A stretch of 64,000 nt of DNA, taken from positions 1-64,000 of the forward strand of contig NZ_JAPVLQ010000008.1 of assembly GCF_027158005.1 (NCBI RefSeq), written 5' to 3'. The position numbers and the translations under genes are program-made. Positions within the stretch are counted from its first letter, which is position 1; each line of letters begins with the position of its first letter. Origin of the DNA: Rhodococcus sp. H36-A4 (GTDB lineage Bacteria; Actinomycetota; Actinomycetes; Mycobacteriales; Mycobacteriaceae). The notes under the pieces were generated by a model. The model saw only the letters and a program-made list of their open reading frames with translations. It was not told where the DNA came from and searched no databases. Of the stretch, positions 41,435 through 50,021 are shown piece by piece.

Positions 41435-42973
41435 CTAATGGACGAACGTTGCGGCGACGTCGACCACAGATGCACGATCCTCGGCGACCAGGCCGATTCG
41501 GGTGCGGCGGTCGACGATGTCGGACACATCGAGTGCGCCCTCGTGCCGAACAGCGAATTCGAATTCGGCGCGGGTGACGTCGATCCCGTCGGCAACCCGC
41601 TCGAGGGGGCGTTCGCACGTTGCATTTTCGATGACTGTCGAGGCTTCGCCTCCGTACCGTGCGACTGCGGATGCTGGCACGCTGTCCCGCGGGGGAGCGA
41701 GTGGCGTCGCCGGATTTCCTGGAGCACCTACCAGTGGCAACGAACGAGTCCGGCACGGCGCGAGTTCGAGACCCCGGGCACACCCGGCGCGGTCGAGGAC
41801 GTCCTGTGCCATATGTCGGAACTCGGTGAGCTTCCCGCCGACCACGCTGAACACGCCGTTCGGGGACTCCAGCACCGCATGGTTGCGAGACACATCCGAA
41901 GTTCGCCCCTCGCCGGTATCGATCAACGGCCGGAGGCCTGCAAAACTACCCAGCACATCCTTTCGGGTGACTGCGGTGACGAGTGCGGTGTTCACGGTAG
42001 CGAGCAGAAAGTCGATCTCCTTGTCCGTCGCTACCGGTTCGTCGGGGATCGGACCTGGGGCTTCTTCGTCGGTGAGGCCCACGTACACCCGGCCCAATTG
42101 CTCCGGCATCGCGAAGACGAATCGGTTCGTCTCGCCAGGGATCGGTACCGTCAATGCTGCCGTCGGGTTCCCGAACGACTTCGCGTCGAACACCAGATGT
42201 GTTCCACGGCTGGGGCGTAGGCGGATGGAGGTGTCGACCTCGCTGGCCCACACGCCGGTCGCGTTGATGACGAGACGAGCCGCGAGATCGAAGCTTTCCC
42301 CGGTCAATTGGTCGGTCAATCGCACCGATGAACCCGTGGCCTCGGACGCCGCGACTTTGGTGAGAATTCGCGCGCCGTGCTGAGCCGCCGTGCGAGCAAC
42401 CGCCACGACGAGGCGGGCGTCGTCGACGAGCTGTCCGTCGTACGCGAGCAAACCGCCGGTAAGCCCGTCCCTTGCCACAGCGGGCACCAGCTCGATTGCC
42501 CGCGCGGTGCTGACCTTGCGCGAGCGAGGCAGCGTCGACGCCGGGGTGCGCGCGGCGAATCGCAGCACGTCTCCAGCGAGAAACCCCGTCCGCACCAATG
42601 CTTTCGAACTGGCCGACATCGATGGCAACAGGGGCACCAACTGTGGCATCGCCGTCACCAGATGAGGTGCGTTGCGGGTCATCAGCAAGCCACGCTCGAC
42701 GGAGCTGCGTCGTGCTATCCCGACGTTGCCGGTGGCGAGATACCGGAGTCCTCCGTGGACAAGTTTGGAACTCCACCGACTGGTGCCGAAAGCGAGATCG
42801 TGCTTCTCCACGAGAACCACGCTGAGCCCACGTGATGCTGCATCGAGCGCAACTCCGGTGCCGGTGATGCCACCCCCGATGACGACGACGTCGACAGGCT
42901 CAGTTGCGTTGCCGAGTGCGGACAGGTCGTTCGTGCGGCGCACGCGATCGAGCGATGCGGACAAAGTAGTCAC
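41435..42973 (-). CDS. glpD: Glycerol-3-phosphate dehydrogenase (FAD)
   Basis: This 512-residue membrane-associated flavoenzyme oxidises sn-glycerol-3-phosphate to dihydroxyacetone phosphate and feeds electrons to quinone. It has the FAD fold VVIGGGITGTGVALDAASRG (residues about 29-48) and the family signatures FGTSRWSSKLVHGGLRYL and FDAKSFGNPTAALTVP. The GTG start overlaps the upstream tetR stop, so regulator and enzyme are one unit. Its product DHAP is the substrate of alkyl-DHAP synthases, and a homologue of these is the divergent neighbour. Confidence 0.93.
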   Translation of the reverse strand: MTTLSASLDRVRRTNDLSALGNATEPVDVVVIGGGITGTGVALDAASRGLSVVLVEKHDLAFGTSRWSSKLVHGGLRYLATGNVGIARRSSVERGLLMTRNAPHLVTAMPQLVPLLPSMSASSKALVRTGFLAGDVLRFAARTPASTLPRSRKVSTARAIELVPAVARDGLTGGLLAYDGQLVDDARLVVAVARTAAQHGARILTKVAASEATGSSVRLTDQLTGESFDLAARLVINATGVWASEVDTSIRLRPSRGTHLVFDAKSFGNPTAALTVPIPGETNRFVFAMPEQLGRVYVGLTDEEAPGPIPDEPVATDKEIDFLLATVNTALVTAVTRKDVLGSFAGLRPLIDTGEGRTSDVSRNHAVLESPNGVFSVVGGKLTEFRHMAQDVLDRAGCARGLELAPCRTRSLPLVGAPGNPATPLAPPRDSVPASAVARYGGEASTVIENATCERPLERVADGIDVTRAEFEFAVRHEGALDVSDIVDRRTRIGLVAEDRASVVDVAATFVH

Positions 42974-43551
42974 GAGGTGAGGTATCCGTTCAACATGTAG
43001 GCGAGTTCTGTTGTGAGTGAATCGCCGTCGAGAATCGACTCGACGAGCTCTCCGGACTGGAGGACGGACTGCACGGTGAGCAGCACCATAGCGGCCAGTT
43101 CGCGGGTGTTGCCGTTGCGGATGCTGCCGTGAGCCTGTCCTCGCGCTATCCCGCTTTCGAGTGTCGCGATCGCGAAGTGCTGACTGGTGCCGAGTCTTCC
43201 GGTGATGTAGACCATCAAGAATTCGGGTGCAGTGTGCAGCACCGACATCACCACTGCGTCACTGCGCAGCAGGTCTGCGATGGACACGATTCTCTCCACC
43301 AACTGCTCACGCGAAGCGCCGTGCTCGGGAACCTGAACGACGGCTCCGGTGATTCGATTGGTCAATACCGCGGCCAACACGGAGTTCATATCCGGCCATC
43401 TTCGGTAGATCGTCGGTCGGCTCACTTCGGCGCGACGGGCAATTTCAGCGAGCGTGACCCGCGCGAAACCGTAGTCGACGACGCACTGCGCCGCAGCTTC
43501 GAGCACCTGAGCCTCGACCGTGTCGACGCTATCGTTACAGGTTGACAACAT
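42970..43551 (-). CDS. TetR-family regulator of the glycerolipid block
   Basis: This 193-residue regulator has an N-terminal TetR helix-turn-helix (EAAAQCVVDYGFARVTLAEIARRAEVSRPTIYRRWPD, residues about 18-54) and a divergent ligand-binding domain. It is coupled to glpD (GTGA) and divergent from the AGPS-like gene, with only 17 bp between the two start codons. A repeated TGTAAC motif covers this gap, so it probably controls both directions. M. tuberculosis has the same order (Rv2250c; recalled). The start at 43551 leaves no room for a leader, so the transcript is likely leaderless. Confidence 0.88.
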   Translation of the reverse strand: MLSTCNDSVDTVEAQVLEAAAQCVVDYGFARVTLAEIARRAEVSRPTIYRRWPDMNSVLAAVLTNRITGAVVQVPEHGASREQLVERIVSIADLLRSDAVVMSVLHTAPEFLMVYITGRLGTSQHFAIATLESGIARGQAHGSIRNGNTRELAAMVLLTVQSVLQSGELVESILDGDSLTTELAYMLNGYLTS

Positions 43552-43567
43552 GTGTAACAATGTAACA
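43534..43567. promoter_or_regulatory. Candidate TetR operator (GTTACA...TGTAAC, repeated)
   Basis: GTTACA (43534-43539) is inverted against TGTAAC (43553-43558), and a second TGTAACA follows at 43561-43567. The elements span both start codons of the divergent tetR-glpD and AGPS-like genes, which fits autoregulation by the adjacent TetR protein. Confidence 0.55.
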
Positions 43568-43568
43568 C

Positions 43569-45194
43569 GTGACTGCAACGGACTCTCGTACGGGCGGACT
43601 GCCGCTACCCCCGATGAAGTGGAATGCGTGGGGAAGCGCGGATGCCGCGAAGCCTCTCTCCGCAAACATCAGCAACTTGCTCGAGCAAGTGCTCGGCGTG
43701 CACAAGGCGGACGACAACGGTCTCGGTGTGGAGCAGGTACGGCTGCGGTCGACCGCGATCACGGAGAATGATCGCGCGGCACTGGCCGAGATCGTCGGCG
43801 AAGAGCACATCAGTACGGCAGACGCCGACCGCCTGTACCGAGCAGGCGGAAAGTCCACCTTGGATCTGCTGCGCCGTAAAAGCACGGAAGAGCAGGATGC
43901 GCCGGACGCGGTGCTCGCGCCTTCGAATGAAGACGAGATCGCCGCAGTTCTTGCCTATTGCTCGTCCGTGCGGGTGGCCGTCGTTCCCTTCGGCGGAGGA
44001 ACCAGCGTGGTCGGCGGTCTCGACCCCGAACGCGGACAGGGCAAGGCAGTCGTCTCCGTGGATCTGCGACGCTTCGACGAACTCCATTCGCTCGACGAGG
44101 TTTCCGGAGAGGCCGTGCTCGGCGCTGGTGTGACCGGGCCGAACGCCGAGGAGTTGTTGCGTAGCAAAGGCTTTTCGCTGGGGCACTTCCCGCAGAGCTT
44201 CGAGTTCGCGACCATCGGAGGATTCGCAGCGACGCGATCCTCCGGTCAGAACTCGGCTGGGTACGGCCGTTTCGACGACATGATTCTAGGTCTGCGGATG
44301 GTCACTCCCGCCGGAGTTCTCGATGTCGGCCGTGCACCTGCATCGGCGGCGGGTCCTGATCTGCGTCAGTTGCTCGTCGGCTCCGAGGGCATCTTCGGGA
44401 TCATCACTCAGGTTCGCGTACAGGTGCATCGTGTCCCCGACACCACGCGCTACGAGGCCTGGAACTTCCCAGATTTTGCAACAGGCGCAGCAGCGTTGCG
44501 TGCGGTCGAGCAGACCGACAGCGGACCCACTGTCATCCGATTGTCCGACGAGGCAGAAACCGGCGTCAACCTCGCGACTTCGGACAAGATAGGTGGTGAA
44601 CAGCTCGCCGGTGGATGCCTGGCGATCACCCTGTTCGAAGGTACCGAAGCGCACTCCGCCAGCCGGCACGCGGAGACCCGCGACCTGCTCTTGGCTCACG
44701 GTGGAACATCTCTCGGCGAGGACATTGCGCGTGATTGGCAACATGGTCGGTTCGGGGCACCCTACTTGCGGGATGCACTGCTCGACTCGGGCGCACTCTG
44801 CGAGACGCTGGAGACCGCAACCACCTGGTCCAACCTGCTTCACCTCAAAGCCACCGTCACCGAGGTCTTGACCTCGGCACTGAGTGAAACCGGCACCCCC
44901 GCTCTGGTTCTGTGCCATATTTCGCACGTGTACCGAACCGGCGCGTCGCTGTATTTCACCGTCGTTGCAGGTCAGCGTGGCGATGCCATCGTGCAGTGGC
45001 AGACAGTGAAAACTGCTGTATCGCAATCGATCGTGAGCAACGGCGGCACCATCACTCATCATCACGCAGTCGGCGCCGACCACCGGGTCTGGATGACCGA
45101 GGAAATCGGCGACCTTGGAATCGAGGTGCTGCGCGCGGTGAAGCGAACATTGGACCCCGCAGGCATACTCAACCCGGGTAAGCTGATCCCGTGA
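43569..45194 (+). CDS. Alkyl-DHAP-synthase-like FAD-linked oxidase
   Basis: This 541-residue flavoprotein of the VAO/AGPS family has a PP-loop VVPFGGGTSVVGGLDP near residue 140, an AGPS-like FAD segment HFPQSFEFATIGGFAATRSSGQNSAG-type block near 210, and a histidine cluster THHHAVGADH close to the C terminus that matches the active-site HHH of alkylglycerone-phosphate synthase. AGPS replaces an acyl by an alkyl group on acyl-DHAP to make ether lipids. The neighbours glpD (makes DHAP) and a lipid kinase fit glycerolipid chemistry. Whether true ether bonds are formed is not known. The GTG start is adjacent to the operator; an internal ATG at 43614 (MKWNAWG) also looks family-like. The stop overlaps dagK (GTGA). 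Confidence 0.85.
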   Translation: MTATDSRTGGLPLPPMKWNAWGSADAAKPLSANISNLLEQVLGVHKADDNGLGVEQVRLRSTAITENDRAALAEIVGEEHISTADADRLYRAGGKSTLDLLRRKSTEEQDAPDAVLAPSNEDEIAAVLAYCSSVRVAVVPFGGGTSVVGGLDPERGQGKAVVSVDLRRFDELHSLDEVSGEAVLGAGVTGPNAEELLRSKGFSLGHFPQSFEFATIGGFAATRSSGQNSAGYGRFDDMILGLRMVTPAGVLDVGRAPASAAGPDLRQLLVGSEGIFGIITQVRVQVHRVPDTTRYEAWNFPDFATGAAALRAVEQTDSGPTVIRLSDEAETGVNLATSDKIGGEQLAGGCLAITLFEGTEAHSASRHAETRDLLLAHGGTSLGEDIARDWQHGRFGAPYLRDALLDSGALCETLETATTWSNLLHLKATVTEVLTSALSETGTPALVLCHISHVYRTGASLYFTVVAGQRGDAIVQWQTVKTAVSQSIVSNGGTITHHHAVGADHRVWMTEEIGDLGIEVLRAVKRTLDPAGILNPGKLIP

Positions 45195-46123
45195 CCCGGG
45201 AAGGTGAACGACGCCAACGCGAGATTCGCCGCATCACGCTCCTGGCCAACCCCGCAGCTGGGCACGGTAATGCGCCGCACGCGGCCACCCGCGCAGTGAC
45301 GCGGTTTCAGCAGTTGGGGATCGACGTGCGTGCCATCGTCGGGATCGACAGCGCACATGCGCTGACCCTTGCGCGTGAGGCACTCGAACTCGGTACCGAC
45401 GCATTCGTCGTCGTGGGCGGAGACGGAGTCATCTCCATTGCCTTGCAGGTGCTCGCGGGCACCGACGTCCCGCTGGGGATCATTCCAGCCGGAACCGGAA
45501 ACGACCACGCCCGTGAATACCAGCTTCCCACAGACGATCCCGAGGCGGCAGCCGAGATCGTGGCCGATGGCTGGACCGAACACGTCGACCTCGGACGTAT
45601 CCGCACGCAGGACGGCACCGAACGCTGGTTCGGCACCGTCATGGCGTCCGGGCTCGATTCACTGGTCAGTGATCGCACCAATCGGATGCACTGGCCGCAC
45701 GGGCGGATGCGCTACAACGTTGCCATCGTCGCCGAGTTCCTGAACTTGAAACCGTTGCCGTTTCGGCTGGTACTCGACGGCAACGAGGTCCTCGAACTAG
45801 ATGTGACCCTGGTGGCGGTCGGCAACACCCGCTCCTACGGCGGCGGCATGCTCATCTGTCCCGATGCCGACCGAACCGACGGACTGCTAGACATCACTGT
45901 TGTCGCATCAGGTTCGCGCATGCGGCTGATTCGGTTCTTTCCCAGTGTATTTCGCGGTACTCACGTCGAGCGGGAAGAGGTGAGCACCTACCGAGCCCGA
46001 TCCATCACCGTCGACTCGCCCGGAATCAACGCCTATGCAGACGGTGAACGCGTCGGCAGGCTGCCCGCCGAAGTCGAGTCGGTGCCACGGGCGTTACATG
46101 TCCTGGTGCCTCACAGCAGCTAG
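45191..46123 (+). CDS. Diacylglycerol kinase-family lipid kinase
   Basis: This 310-residue DAGK-catalytic-domain protein has ANPAAGHG (phosphate loop, residues 19-26), VVGGDGVISIAL with the GGDG nucleotide motif at 76-79, IPAGTGNDHARE, and a C-terminal beta-sandwich ending in VDSPGINAYADGE. It would phosphorylate diacylglycerol or a related lipid at the membrane. The orthologue in M. tuberculosis (Rv2252, recalled) is a diacylglycerol kinase linked to phosphatidylinositol mannoside synthesis. It is coupled to the AGPS-like gene by a GTGA overlap. Confidence 0.9.
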   Translation: MTREGERRQREIRRITLLANPAAGHGNAPHAATRAVTRFQQLGIDVRAIVGIDSAHALTLAREALELGTDAFVVVGGDGVISIALQVLAGTDVPLGIIPAGTGNDHAREYQLPTDDPEAAAEIVADGWTEHVDLGRIRTQDGTERWFGTVMASGLDSLVSDRTNRMHWPHGRMRYNVAIVAEFLNLKPLPFRLVLDGNEVLELDVTLVAVGNTRSYGGGMLICPDADRTDGLLDITVVASGSRMRLIRFFPSVFRGTHVEREEVSTYRARSITVDSPGINAYADGERVGRLPAEVESVPRALHVLVPHSS

Positions 46124-46125
46124 AG

Positions 46126-47076
46126 CTACTCGGCGTCGAGGAGCTGTCGATACGCCTCGGCAACAAGGTCGTTCGCGAGATCGTTGTTGTGATAGCGGGC
46201 GTACGGCGAGCCCTTCTGGTTCATCAGGCGGGTGTTGAGGCTGTACGCGAGATCGTCGAATACATCGTCCGCTACCCCGAAGTCGACCTCGGCGTCGCCG
46301 GACAACAGTGCCCCGATGTCGATCTGCCATGACCACACATCGTGGCTCTTGTATTCCCCTCGTGCAGCTGTGACGACATCGTTTGCGAACTCGAGTTGAG
46401 TGTCGGAGTAGCCGGCCGGAATATCGGTATTGACGGTCATGACCAGCTCGATCGAATCGTCTTCGTCGTTGGTGTACTCCGTGACGAACAACGTCTCCAG
46501 GCTGCCGCAATTCAATGTCAGAAGTCGGCGTCTGCCTTTGGCTTTCGCGGTCGAGGGTAGCGCGGTCACATTCCAGAGGTAGCGCGCAGTGTTCGCGGGA
46601 TCGGAGATCGACGCGTTGATGTAGTCCGCGACTATGCTTCGAATGTCCTGGTACGCAATATGATCGGACAGCTCCCAGAAGCGTGACCGATGGGCGGTCG
46701 TCGCGCCGTCGGTGATGGTGATGCGCTCACTGCGATCGGACGGAAACGGAGACGGACCGGTAACTGCGTCTGCCGTCTGCGCAGTTCGAGCCCTGAGCGC
46801 AGTGGTCCGAGTGAGAAGCTGCTGCAACTCGGCGAGCGCATGTTCGGCATCGTCCGCGGGCCAGGACGCAAACTCGAGGAACTCGATATCGGACCACTCA
46901 CGACGGTCGTCGAGGAACCGCGCAGCGACATCCATGGATCGGCCCGCATAGGCCTCGTCGTTCGTGAAGTGCAGTACGTACAGACCGCTGGTGAATCCCT
47001 TCGCTGCGAAGAGTGCCGAGATCGAACCCACCTCCGATACGTCGAAACGGGTGAGATCGAACGAAGGGGAGTTCAT
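46126..47076 (-). CDS. GIY-YIG-like protein with uncharacterised C-terminal domain
   Basis: This 316-residue protein has an N-terminal GIY-YIG-type core: GLYVLHFTNDEAYAGRSMDVAARF (residues 31-54), with Y33, Y43 and the catalytic-type R53, then SDIEFLEFAS and a helix DDAEHALAELQQLL that may hold the Glu. The C-terminal two thirds match nothing I know. GIY-YIG proteins cut DNA or, in divergent forms, only bind it. The gene stands alone and converges on dagK with a 2-bp gap. The assignment rests on motif pattern only. Confidence 0.6.
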   Translation of the reverse strand: MNSPSFDLTRFDVSEVGSISALFAAKGFTSGLYVLHFTNDEAYAGRSMDVAARFLDDRREWSDIEFLEFASWPADDAEHALAELQQLLTRTTALRARTAQTADAVTGPSPFPSDRSERITITDGATTAHRSRFWELSDHIAYQDIRSIVADYINASISDPANTARYLWNVTALPSTAKAKGRRRLLTLNCGSLETLFVTEYTNDEDDSIELVMTVNTDIPAGYSDTQLEFANDVVTAARGEYKSHDVWSWQIDIGALLSGDAEVDFGVADDVFDDLAYSLNTRLMNQKGSPYARYHNNDLANDLVAEAYRQLLDAE

Positions 47077-47201
47077 GGTTCTGATCTAACTACAGTCCGT
47101 GTCCTGGCTGTAGGCCAGATGCCCATCGATGACGCCGACGTGTCCAGGCGGGCAGTTCGCAAAGCTATCTAAATTGCTTGGACGTCCTATAACCTTGAGA
47201 G

Positions 47202-48713
47202 ATGAGCACAGGTACGCGCGTCAACACTGTCGATGGCATCCTGCGGCGGTCGGCCGCACGATTCCCGAACCGCCCAGCCATAGTCTTCGACGGCCGTAGC
47301 CTTACCTACCGTCACCTCGACGAGACAGTCAGTCGGGTGGCCCGGTATCTGCTCTCGCTCGGACTGGTGAAGGGCGATCGCGTCGCAGCCTACGGAGTCA
47401 ACTCCGACGCGTATGTCGTCGGTTTCTTGGCGTGTGCGAGGGCGGGACTGGTTCATGTCCCGGTGAACTACGCGTTGGTGGGGGAAGAGCTCGGCTACCT
47501 CATTGCTCAGTCGGGGGCGCGCGCCGCACTCGTCGATCCGGAACTCGCCGATGTCTTGCAGTCGGTTCGACGTGAACACGACATCGATGTGGTTCTCTCC
47601 CTTGCCGACTTGATGGATCTGGCGTTCGACGAAGATGCGTCCGAACTCGACTCCGCTGTCGAATCCGGCGATCTCGCACAGCTCCTCTACACCTCCGGAA
47701 CGACGTCGAAGCCCAAGGGCGCCATGATGTCTCATGGTGCACTCGTAGCCGAATACGTGTCCTCGGTGATAGCCCTCGGTCTCGGCCGAGACGATAATCC
47801 GCTGGTGGTGATGCCGCTCTACCACTCGGCCGGAATGCATGTATTCACGCTGCCGTACCTGTCGGTCGGTGCGACGATACATCTGATGAGCAAGCCCGTC
47901 GTGCCGGAAATCCTTCGGAGGATCGAAGCGGATCGAATCGGCTCGTTGTTCTTGGCGCCCACAGTCTGGGTCCCGCTCGCCAACCATCCAGATCTCGAGA
48001 CCCGAGACCTGTCCTCCTTGACCAAGGCGCAGTACGGGGCGTCGATCATGCCGGTGACGGTCCTCAACCGATTGCGTGCAAAGTACCCGAACATCGAGTT
48101 CTACAACTGCTTCGGTCAGTCGGAGATCGGGCCGCTGGCAACGGTATTGCAACCCGAGGAGCACGAGGACCGGCCGGCTTCCTGTGGGGGGGCCGTTTTC
48201 TTCGTCGAGACTCGTGTCGTCGACGCCGAAGGCAACGACGTTCCCGACGGCGAACCCGGTGAGGTGCTGTATCGATCGCCGCAGCTGTGCGACGGCTACT
48301 GGGACAATCCGGATGCGACGGCAGATGCATTCCGCGACGGGTGGTTTCACTCCGGAGACCTGGTGACGCGCGACGCGGAGGGCTTCATCACCGTCGTCGA
48401 TCGCATCAAAGACGTCATCAACACTGGCGGTATTCTTGTAGCTTCGCGTGAAGTCGAGGATGCGATCTACACGCACCCAGCCGTCGCCGAGGTCGCCGTC
48501 ATCGGGACCCCCGACGACAAGTGGATCGAGGCTGTCACCGCAGTGGTCGTGCTCAAGGATGGCCACGGCGCCACCGCCGATGCACTCATCGCCCATGTAA
48601 AGGGATCGATTGCGCCGTTCAAGGTTCCCAAGAACGTGGTGTTCGTCGACGAGTTGCCGCGCAACCAAAGCGGCAAGTTGCTCAAGCGTGAACTGAGGTC
48701 GCCGGTGAAGTGA
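47202..48713 (+). CDS. Acyl-CoA synthetase (AMP-forming)
   Basis: This 503-residue ANL-superfamily enzyme activates a carboxylic acid to the CoA thioester through an acyl-adenylate. It shows the P-loop-like YTSGTTSKPKG (about residues 163-173), the NCFGQSEIGP motif, the WFHSGDLVTRD hinge region with VVDRIKDVINTGG and the C-terminal lysine in NQSGKLLKREL. It is of the FadD/long-chain or aromatic acid type; the substrate cannot be named. It is monocistronic, with a GAGAG just before the ATG. Confidence 0.9.
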   Translation: MSTGTRVNTVDGILRRSAARFPNRPAIVFDGRSLTYRHLDETVSRVARYLLSLGLVKGDRVAAYGVNSDAYVVGFLACARAGLVHVPVNYALVGEELGYLIAQSGARAALVDPELADVLQSVRREHDIDVVLSLADLMDLAFDEDASELDSAVESGDLAQLLYTSGTTSKPKGAMMSHGALVAEYVSSVIALGLGRDDNPLVVMPLYHSAGMHVFTLPYLSVGATIHLMSKPVVPEILRRIEADRIGSLFLAPTVWVPLANHPDLETRDLSSLTKAQYGASIMPVTVLNRLRAKYPNIEFYNCFGQSEIGPLATVLQPEEHEDRPASCGGAVFFVETRVVDAEGNDVPDGEPGEVLYRSPQLCDGYWDNPDATADAFRDGWFHSGDLVTRDAEGFITVVDRIKDVINTGGILVASREVEDAIYTHPAVAEVAVIGTPDDKWIEAVTAVVVLKDGHGATADALIAHVKGSIAPFKVPKNVVFVDELPRNQSGKLLKRELRSPVK

Positions 48714-48786
48714 CGGCTGATACGTAACGCGACCGACGTGGCAGTCGATATCTCTCCCGACACGAATCTTCTACTTCGGGGGAGTC

Positions 48787-49248
48787 ATGAACAAACGCAC
48801 GGGTATTACCGGTGGAACTTCGCGAATTGGCAGGTTCATTGCAATTGCGTTCGCGGCTTTGGCAGTGATGTTCGTGGTTACACCGTCCGCGGCGGCCCAG
48901 CCGAGTGTCGGTTCGACCAACTTCTCGTTGCCAGTCGTCGGTCTGAATATTCAGAGTGACGGCTATGTGGGCAGCGAAAGCCTCTTCGTCTACTCGACAC
49001 TGGTTGCACACACCGATGCCAGCCAGCCGGGTAAAACGCTCTTTCTTCACAACGGCAGCCATTGCGGTTGCACCGTGAACTGGCGCAACCTCGACACCGG
49101 CGCCACCGGATCGTGGACCATGCCGCCTGTGGCGGAATGGGATCCGTGGAAGCCGACCGGTGTCGGGCGCATCGAAGCGACTGCCCGAATCGATAGCAAT
49201 ATCGGCCTGACGATCATCACCGGCCGCGGATCCTGGACCGTTCCCTGA
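48787..49248 (+). CDS. Small secreted protein of unknown function
   Basis: This 153-residue protein has a Sec signal peptide (FIAIAFAALAVMFVVTPSAAAQP, with cleavage near residue 38) and a small beta-rich mature part of about 115 residues with one CGC cysteine pair (HNGSHCGCTVNW). I recognise no domain. GGGGGAG precedes the ATG. It lies 73 bp after the acyl-CoA synthetase on the same strand but probably has its own promoter. Confidence 0.7.
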   Translation: MNKRTGITGGTSRIGRFIAIAFAALAVMFVVTPSAAAQPSVGSTNFSLPVVGLNIQSDGYVGSESLFVYSTLVAHTDASQPGKTLFLHNGSHCGCTVNWRNLDTGATGSWTMPPVAEWDPWKPTGVGRIEATARIDSNIGLTIITGRGSWTVP

Positions 49249-49279
49249 CTCAGAGATTAGTAAAGGGGCAGTGGGATAT

Positions 49280-49966
49280 CTACTTCCGCCCTGCTGCCCA
49301 CTTCATGCCCCATCCGTACTTCTTGTCCAAGTCCGACTGGCTGCCCTCGATGTACTCGACCTCGCGGGTGACGGTAATGCCCTGCTTGGTGTTCTCCAGC
49401 AGTGCGATCGAGCAGATGCGGGCTGAATTGTTGTTGGAGTCGAGTCGAACCTCCACCTGAGGTCCGGTAGTGGGGAAGAGGGTGACGACGCCATCGACCG
49501 CGGCCCAGTTGGGTGCGCCGTCGTAGATCATGGCGAAGATCAGTATCCGCTTGAAATTCTCCGGCCGCGCGAGGTTGATGTGCATGTTCTCGCCGCCGGT
49601 CACAGTGCCCGAACGGTCGTCACCATCGAGGGCGATGTAAGGCGCTGTCTCGAGCGAACCGAAACTTTTTCCGAGCGCTTGGATGACACCCTTGGTGCCG
49701 TCCGCCAGCTCGTACAAGCATCCGAGGTCGAGGTCGACTCCGCCGCTGCCGTACGAGGCGGCAGCGAGCTTGGCGAGGAAACCTTTCTTCTTCGGCTGCG
49801 GTGCAGCCGCGCCGCTCGACCAGTTGAGATTGACGCGCATCGCGCCTTGTTTCTCACCGGACTTCGTCAGGCTGATCGTGGGTGCTGCCTTGGACAAGGT
49901 CACCTTGCTCAGGCTCACTGCCGCAGCCGGCGGCGTCGTGGGCTTGCGGGTGTAGTCGATGGCCAT
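49280..49966 (-). CDS. TerD-family protein
   Basis: This 228-residue protein ends with a complete TerD domain (VDLDLGCLYELADGTKG, YIALDGDDRSGTVTGGENMHIN, AMIYDGAPNWAAVDGVVTL, and a C-terminal EVEYIEGSQSDLDKKYGWGMKW). Acidic loops match the calcium-binding sites of TerD. The N-terminal 50 residues are a Lys/Ala/Ser-rich extension (VSLSKVTLSKAAPTISLTK). TerD-like proteins are tied to tellurite, phage and membrane stress. It stands alone here, without terB or terC. The AAAGG ribosome-binding site is 10 nt before the ATG. Confidence 0.88.
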   Translation of the reverse strand: MAIDYTRKPTTPPAAAVSLSKVTLSKAAPTISLTKSGEKQGAMRVNLNWSSGAAAPQPKKKGFLAKLAAASYGSGGVDLDLGCLYELADGTKGVIQALGKSFGSLETAPYIALDGDDRSGTVTGGENMHINLARPENFKRILIFAMIYDGAPNWAAVDGVVTLFPTTGPQVEVRLDSNNNSARICSIALLENTKQGITVTREVEYIEGSQSDLDKKYGWGMKWAAGRK

Positions 49967-50021
49967 GGAAAGAAACCTTTCGCGCTGCGTCTGCTGTCCG
50001 GTTTGCGTATTTCAACTCAGA

